Assembly (NCBI RefSeq): GCF_030412965.1
Contig: NZ_JAUHJQ010000002.1
Location: 773,174 to 837,173, forward strand
Length of the DNA stretch: 64,000 nucleotides
From: Nocardioides oceani
Lineage (GTDB): Bacteria; Actinomycetota; Actinomycetes; Propionibacteriales; Nocardioidaceae
Direction of reading: 5' to 3'
This document shows, piece by piece, positions 56,922 through 64,000 of the stretch. The notes beneath the pieces were generated by a model. The model was not told the origin of the DNA. It was given only the letters and a program-made list of their open reading frames with translations, and made no database searches. Positions within the stretch are counted from its first letter, which is position 1; every line of letters starts with the position of its first letter. The position numbers and the translations under genes are program-made.

Positions 56922-57884
56922 GTGCCCGACGCCGACCCGCCGCCCCCGGACACCGAGGGCCTGCGCCACCTGACGACCTACGTCCAGGACGGGGTGGTGT
57001 CCCGAGCGCAGCTCCGCGCGCTCGGCTTCCGTCCCCACGACGTGCGCCGGATGCTGCGCCGGCGCGACCTCGGCGTGGTCCACCCCGGCGTGTACGTGCA
57101 GCACACCGGGCCACCGACCTCGCCGCAACGCGCCTGGGCCGCGGTCCTCGCCACCGGTGGCGTGCTCACCCGCGAGTCCGCGCTGCCGAGGCCGCCCGAG
57201 GGGGCTCCGGTCCAGGTCGCGATCGACGTACGCCGCACGGTGGCCCGGCTCGACGGCGTCACCGTGCACCGCACCGCCCACCTGGCCGACCGCGTCGCTG
57301 CGGGCTCGTCGCCCCCGCGGGTCGTGCCCGCGCACGCCGCCCTGGACCTGGCCGACTCCGCCGCCGACGACCACGCGGCGTACCGGGTGCTCGCCGACGT
57401 GCTGCACACCCGCGTGGTGACCGTCGCGGACCTGTCGAGTGCCCTGGCGGCGCGGAGCCGGCTGCGCCGCAGGGGGCTGCTGGTCGAGCTGGTCGCGGAC
57501 CTGGCGGCCGGCGCTGCCTCCGTGCTCGAGCGCGCCTACCTGCGCGACGTCGAGCGCGCCCACGGCCTGCCGGTGGGCCGCCGGCAGGCACGGGGGAGCG
57601 TGGACGGTCGGACCGTGCTGCGGGACGTCGCCTACGACGGCTTCGGCACCTTCGTGGAGCTCGACGGCCGGGCGTTCCACGACACCCCGGCCGCTCGCGA
57701 CCGCGACCTGGCCCGGGACCTGGCCGCGGCGGTCGCCGACCAGCGCACGACCGTCCGTCTGGGGTACCGCCAGGTCCTGGGTGACGCGTGCGGGACGGCC
57801 GACGCCGTGGCCCTCCTGCTGCAGCGGCGCGGCTGGCGCGGGGTACCGGTGGCGTGCCCACGGTGCGCCGGTCGGAGGTCGTGA
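56922..57884 (+). CDS. AbiEi-antitoxin-like N-terminal domain fused to a DUF559-like nuclease domain
   Basis: A 320-residue protein of a family that occurs in many copies in actinobacteria. Residues about 8-80 are a winged-helix of the AbiEi/type IV antitoxin kind (GVVSRAQLRALGFRPHDVRRM, followed by HPGVYV). The C-terminal 120 residues resemble DUF559/VSR-type nucleases: candidate metal-binding D and E-x-D in VAYDG and FVELDGRAFH, a conserved RDRDLARDLAAA helix and the RLGYRQVL strand. There is no AbiEii toxin gene adjacent. It lies between two near-identical hairpins and splits off the acn gene from the block on its left. GTG start. Function unknown. Confidence 0.75.
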   Translation: MPDADPPPPDTEGLRHLTTYVQDGVVSRAQLRALGFRPHDVRRMLRRRDLGVVHPGVYVQHTGPPTSPQRAWAAVLATGGVLTRESALPRPPEGAPVQVAIDVRRTVARLDGVTVHRTAHLADRVAAGSSPPRVVPAHAALDLADSAADDHAAYRVLADVLHTRVVTVADLSSALAARSRLRRRGLLVELVADLAAGAASVLERAYLRDVERAHGLPVGRRQARGSVDGRTVLRDVAYDGFGTFVELDGRAFHDTPAARDRDLARDLAAAVADQRTTVRLGYRQVLGDACGTADAVALLLQRRGWRGVPVACPRCAGRRS

Positions 57885-57911
57885 TCCGGTGCCGACCCGT
57901 GGCACCGGATC
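57883..57911 (+). repeat. Hairpin H2 at the end of the AbiEi/DUF559 gene
   Basis: An 11-bp perfect stem (GATCCGGTGCC and complement) with a 7-base loop GACCCGT, followed by GCGACCG. It overlaps the last bases of the stop codon. Stem, loop end (CGT) and right flank agree with H1. Confidence 0.85.
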
Positions 57912-57947
57912 GCGACCGAGAGAGCCACACTCACTCGACATCGTGTA

Positions 57948-57961
57948 TCTTGACATCAAGA
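57948..57961. promoter_or_regulatory. Inverted repeat upstream of aconitase, candidate operator
   Basis: TCTTGA-CA-TCAAGA lies 113 bases before the aconitase start, in the AT-richest part of the gap. It also contains TTGACA, a consensus -35 hexamer. Such a repeat would fit a dimeric regulator; its identity is not known to me. The region 57912-58073 holds no gene. Confidence 0.55.
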
Positions 57962-58073
57962 CATATCGCGGCACGGAACGCATCGGGCGGTTAGGGGAAC
58001 CTTCCTACCGCCGGCGCGACGCGCAGCGGCAAGATGGACAGAGCCCCACCAGACGTCACGAGGAGAACCAGCA

Positions 58074-60935
<2,862 letters not shown>

Positions 60936-60975
60936 CCTGACGCTCCTGGGGCTCTCGCTCCCCGCGCTGCTCACG

Positions 60976-61671
60976 GTGGCCCTGGCCTTGCTGGCCGGGG
61001 CCACCGTGCAGTCGTTGGTGGGGCTGGGCCTCGGGCTGGTCGCCGCGCCCGTCGTCGCGCTGGTCGACCCCCACCTGCTGCCGGAGGTCACGCTCTGGCT
61101 GGCCTGCACCTACCCCGTGGTCACCCTGCTGGGCGAGCACTCCGGCATCGACTGGGACGGGCTCGCCTGGTCCATGCCGACCCGCGTCGTCGGCACCGTG
61201 CTCGGCGTGGCGGCGGTCGCCCACCTCAGCAGGAGCCTGCTCGCGGTGGTCGTGGCGGTGATGGTGCTCGTCGCGGTCGCGCTCACCTGGCGCGCCGTCC
61301 GCGTGCCGCTCAACCGCGGCACCCTGATGGCCGCCGGCCTCGTCTCCGGGCTCTCGGGCACCGCGACGTCGATCGGCGGACCGCCGATGGCGATCCTCTA
61401 CCAGCACCGCCCGCCCCAGCAGATCCGCACGACGATGGCGGTCTACTTCAGCGTCGGTGCCGGGCTCTCCCTCGTCGGCCTCGGCATCGTCGGCGAGCTC
61501 GAGGCGCACCGGTTCGCCCTGGCCGCGCTGCTCTCGCCCGTCCTGCTCCTGGGCGCCTGGATCGGCGGCGTCCTGCGCCCGCGGGTCCCGGAGGCACGCG
61601 TCCGGCCCGCGGTGCTCCTGGTCTGCGCGGCCTCGGCGGCCGTGCTCCTGGTCCGGACGCTGGTCGGCTAG
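60976..61671 (+). CDS. TauE/SafE-family membrane transporter
   Basis: A 231-residue protein with about eight hydrophobic segments and both TauE signatures: SLVGLGLGLVAAPVVALVDP near the N-terminus and SGTATSIGGPPMAILY in the middle. Members move sulfite, sulfonates or other small anions. GTG 60976 is the first standard start; a slightly longer hydrophobic reading from CTG 60937 is possible. It is 40 bases after acnA. Confidence 0.82.
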   Translation: MALALLAGATVQSLVGLGLGLVAAPVVALVDPHLLPEVTLWLACTYPVVTLLGEHSGIDWDGLAWSMPTRVVGTVLGVAAVAHLSRSLLAVVVAVMVLVAVALTWRAVRVPLNRGTLMAAGLVSGLSGTATSIGGPPMAILYQHRPPQQIRTTMAVYFSVGAGLSLVGLGIVGELEAHRFALAALLSPVLLLGAWIGGVLRPRVPEARVRPAVLLVCAASAAVLLVRTLVG

Positions 61672-61742
61672 ACCGGTCGGCCCCGACCCCTCCGGACGGA
61701 CCCTTCGGGGCGTGTGGGGGATGACGAGGCAGGAGGACCCTC

Positions 61743-63068
61743 ATGATCACCTTGCGCGACCGGTTGGCCGATCTCGCCGACACCGCCGAGCAGGCACCCG
61801 GCGACGACCACCTCGTGCCGGGCGCGGCGGCGCTGTGGGAGCGCGGCGTGCGTCGGGCGCGGCTGCGTCGCTCGGCCTCGGTCGCGGCGGTGGCGGCCGT
61901 CGTGGTCCTCGTGGCGGCGGGCCTCGCGGTTCGCACCGACCCGCCGGCGCCGCTCCCGGCGGACGTCCCGTTCGAGCGGCTGCACCTGCCCGAGCAGGTC
62001 CGGCCGCCGGGGACGTGGTCGGACGCCGAGGCGCCGGCCGGCCCGTTGGCGGCGGTGGGCCTGTTCCTCCGGACCAGGCCCGAGGGCCTGTTCGGCGAGC
62101 GGCAGTCGCTCGAGGTCTTCGGCGTCTCCGCGGTCGACGGGCGGGCCGGGTGGCTCGACCTGCCGGGCGTGAGCGTCGAGTCGCAGGGGCTGGTCGGGTG
62201 GTTCGCGCTGTCCCCGGACGGGCGGTGGGTCGGGTGGACGCGGCACGAGGAGCCGCGGCGCGCCGGTGCCTCGGCCCCGCAGGTGGGGTGGTCGGTGCTC
62301 GACACGACCACCGGCGAGGTCCGCGAGCTGGCCGACCCCCGGGTGCGCCGGGTCGTCGACGCGACCGACCTCGCGTTCTCCGGGGACTCCCGGCTCCTGC
62401 TCACGAGCCACGAGGTGCGCAGCGGGCCGGGCCCCCGCAGCCACCGGTTCGTCGCGTTCGACGTCCGCACCGGCGAGCGCACGGTCGTCGAGCAGCCGGG
62501 GGAGAAGTGGGTGCCGTCGTTCGGCTCGTCGCCCTCCGGGATCGTCTGGTCCCGGGGTCAGACGGTCCACCGGCTCGACCCGCTCACCGGCGAGCGGCGC
62601 GCGCGGCCCCTCCCGCAGTCGGTCGTCGTCGCCTCGTGGGGGCCCGACGACCGCGCGTTCGCCTACGTCGGCCGGCGCCCGGGGGCCGAGGGTGGGCGCG
62701 AGCGGCTGTACGCCGGCCGGTCGGTCGCCGAGGCCCGCGACCGGGCGTTGCCGCTCGACGTCCGGCCGGGGCAGCTGCTCGGCTGGCGCGACGAGCGCCA
62801 CGTGGTGGTCGGCCACTGGCGCACGACGGTGCGCGTGGTCGACGTGGTGACCGGCGAGTCCGAGTCGGTCGACCTGGGCAGCGCGGCCTCGAGGTACAGC
62901 GCACCGCTGCTCGCCGGGGACCTCTGGCAGAACCCGATGGTCCCGGCGGTGGAGCAGGCGGGCGGGAGCGACCCGCGCCGGCCGTACCACCTGGGCGCCG
63001 CCGTGGTGGGCGCCGCCGCGCTGGTCGGCCTGCTGTGGGCCAGGAGGCGTCGGCGTGTCCGCGGCTGA
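61743..63068 (+). CDS. Membrane-anchored protein, propeller-like, possible anti-sigma partner
   Basis: A 441-residue protein with a cytoplasmic N-terminus of about 40 residues (ITLRDRLADLADTAEQ), one helix (VAAVAAVVVLVAAGLAV), a large outer region with repeated Trp-Asp type strands (GWFALSPDGRWVGW) and another helix at the C-terminus. The 3' end overlaps the ECF sigma gene by 14 bases. Such companions of SigE-family factors usually sit upstream or downstream of the sigma gene and may control it, but no anti-sigma domain is recognised. Confidence 0.7.
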   Translation: MITLRDRLADLADTAEQAPGDDHLVPGAAALWERGVRRARLRRSASVAAVAAVVVLVAAGLAVRTDPPAPLPADVPFERLHLPEQVRPPGTWSDAEAPAGPLAAVGLFLRTRPEGLFGERQSLEVFGVSAVDGRAGWLDLPGVSVESQGLVGWFALSPDGRWVGWTRHEEPRRAGASAPQVGWSVLDTTTGEVRELADPRVRRVVDATDLAFSGDSRLLLTSHEVRSGPGPRSHRFVAFDVRTGERTVVEQPGEKWVPSFGSSPSGIVWSRGQTVHRLDPLTGERRARPLPQSVVVASWGPDDRAFAYVGRRPGAEGGRERLYAGRSVAEARDRALPLDVRPGQLLGWRDERHVVVGHWRTTVRVVDVVTGESESVDLGSAASRYSAPLLAGDLWQNPMVPAVEQAGGSDPRRPYHLGAAVVGAAALVGLLWARRRRRVRG

Positions 63069-63576
63069 GCGCGGCCGGAGCGGGTTCGAGCTGTTCGTCG
63101 CGGCCCGGCGAGCGGCGCTCCTCCGGACGGCGTACCTGCTCACGGGCAACCACCACGACGCCGAGGACCTCGTCCAGGTGGCGCTGGTGAAGGTCGTCCC
63201 GCACTGGGACCGCATCGCCGACCACCCCGAGCCGTACGTGCGACGCGTGCTGGCGCGCGAGAGCGTGTCGCGGTGGCGGCGACGAAGCTGGCGCGAGATG
63301 AGCACCGCCGAGCTGCCGGAGGTGCGGACGTCCGGCGACGAGGCGGGAGAGGTGTCCGACCGCGACCTGCTCCGGTCGGCGCTGGCCGCCCTGCCGCCCC
63401 GGCAGCGGGCGGTGGTCGTGCTGCGCTACCACGAGGACCTGACCGAGCGGCAGACCGCCGAGGCGCTCGGCATCGCGGTCGGCACCGTGAAGTCGCAGGC
63501 GCGCGACGGGCTGGCCAGGCTGCGCTCGCTGGTCCCCGAGGTGGTCGACGACGTGCCGACTACCGTGGAGGCATGA
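63055..63576 (+). CDS. SigE-family ECF RNA polymerase sigma factor
   Basis: A 173-residue factor. Region 2 is FELFVAARRAALLRTAYLLTG and HDAEDLVQVALVKVV; region 4 is LPPRQRAVVVLRYHEDLTERQTAEALGIAVGTVKSQ. It matches the actinobacterial SigE-like ECF type (short, GTG or ATG start, no C-terminal extension). Its regulon is unknown. Confidence 0.92.
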   Translation: MSAAERGRSGFELFVAARRAALLRTAYLLTGNHHDAEDLVQVALVKVVPHWDRIADHPEPYVRRVLARESVSRWRRRSWREMSTAELPEVRTSGDEAGEVSDRDLLRSALAALPPRQRAVVVLRYHEDLTERQTAEALGIAVGTVKSQARDGLARLRSLVPEVVDDVPTTVEA

Positions 63577-63875
63577 TCGTCGCGTTCAGCATCAGCCCCA
63601 TCACCGGCGACGAGACCGGTGGCGTCTCCGAGGCGGTCGCCGCCGCGGTCCGGGTCGTCCGCGAGTCCGGTCTGCCGAACGAGACCAACGCGATGTTCAC
63701 CAACATCGAGGGGGAGTGGGACGAGGTGATGGCCGTGGTGAAGAGGGCCGTCGACGTCGTCGCCGAGGTCTCGCCGCGCGTGGGCCTGGTGCTGAAGGCC
63801 GACATCCGCCCCGGCTTCACCGGCCAGCTCAGCGCGAAGGTCGAGCGGGTCGAGCGCGCGCTCGAGCAGGCGTGA
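63573..63875 (+). CDS. Thiamine-binding / MTH1187 (DUF77) family protein
   Basis: A 100-residue alpha-beta protein: MIVAFSISPITGDET and VSEAVAAAVRVVRESGL, and GPTxT-like MFTNIEGEWDEVM, fit the DUF77/MTH1187 family, several of which bind thiamine-type ligands. ATG overlaps the sigma stop (ATGA). Confidence 0.8.
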   Translation: MIVAFSISPITGDETGGVSEAVAAAVRVVRESGLPNETNAMFTNIEGEWDEVMAVVKRAVDVVAEVSPRVGLVLKADIRPGFTGQLSAKVERVERALEQA

Positions 63876-64000
63876 GCGACGCGGCTCCGGAGCCGGGTCC
63901 GCCGCCCGGTCCGCCCTTCGGTCCGCCCTTCGGTCCGCCCCCCGGTCCGCCCCTCGGTCCACCTCCGAGCGGTCCTCCGGGAGCGCCGCCCCGCCCGCCG
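63872..64000 (+). CDS. Proline-rich N-terminus of an unknown protein (3' cut by window)
   Basis: Starts GTG 63872, overlapping the previous stop by 4 bases. The visible 43 residues are a Gly-Pro-Pro repeat with Phe or Leu between. Such leaders are common on actinobacterial membrane proteins (RDD or DUF4190 type), but nothing of the domain is visible. Confidence 0.6.
   Translation, partial: MSDAAPEPGPPPGPPFGPPFGPPPGPPLGPPPSGPPGAPPRPP

Overview
The window is very GC-rich DNA, densely coding and with many GTG starts and 4-base start/stop overlaps. Its gene set includes SepH, DUF4193, DUF3093, DUF3710, DUF3159, an LprG lipoprotein, a SigE-type ECF factor and an actinobacterial-type ferrochelatase. 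This points to a high-GC actinobacterium, most likely of the Nocardioides kind. No tRNA, rRNA, CRISPR array or phage module was seen.

Layout. 1-11.4 kb holds housekeeping genes: the end of a GH3 hexosaminidase, carbonic anhydrase, a minus-strand run parC - lprG-like lipoprotein - P55-like MFS exporter, a GNAT/acyl-CoA synthetase fusion, a DUF5998 protein and an alkaline-phosphatase-like protein. 11.4-20 kb is accessory: a NERD protein, a secreted protein, a lower-GC island with a HEPN-domain gene cut near its 3' end by an intact IS3 element, then an acyl-CoA synthetase and a MarR regulator. 20.1-30.6 kb is nitrogen scavenging: an AmiC/UrtA-like cytoplasmic binding protein, and a minus-strand series urtABCDE-ureABCFGD for urea uptake and hydrolysis, without ureE.

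30.9-41 kb holds thymidine kinase, rhodanese, a two-domain fatty acyl-CoA reductase, sepH, a TRIC-type channel, a DrrAB-like ABC exporter and small enzymes. Its intergenic DNA carries an 83-bp dispersed palindromic repeat (two inverted copies) and a 26-bp tandem repeat. 41-56.8 kb has a lactone oxidase, an MFS transporter, ferrochelatase and a block closely resembling mycobacterial Rv2701c-Rv2689c: suhB, DUF4193, DUF3093, dut, DUF3710, OB-fold, DUF3159, two TrkA/RCK proteins, a KimA-like permease and an RNA methyltransferase. A secreted nuclease-like gene and a YoaK-family gene interrupt this block.

56.8-64 kb has an AbiEi/DUF559-like gene bracketed by two related hairpins, aconitase with an inverted repeat upstream, a TauE-like transporter, a propeller-like membrane protein with an ECF sigma factor, a thiamine-binding-type protein, and the start of a proline-rich protein cut by the window edge.

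Most interesting points: the exact IS3 insertion into the HEPN gene, whose reading frame is restored through the empty site; the 83-bp repeat with two mutually exclusive stems; the hairpin-bracketed AbiEi/DUF559 gene; the TrkA pair divergent from a KimA-like potassium importer; and a ureE-less urease operon whose UreG has a His-rich tail.
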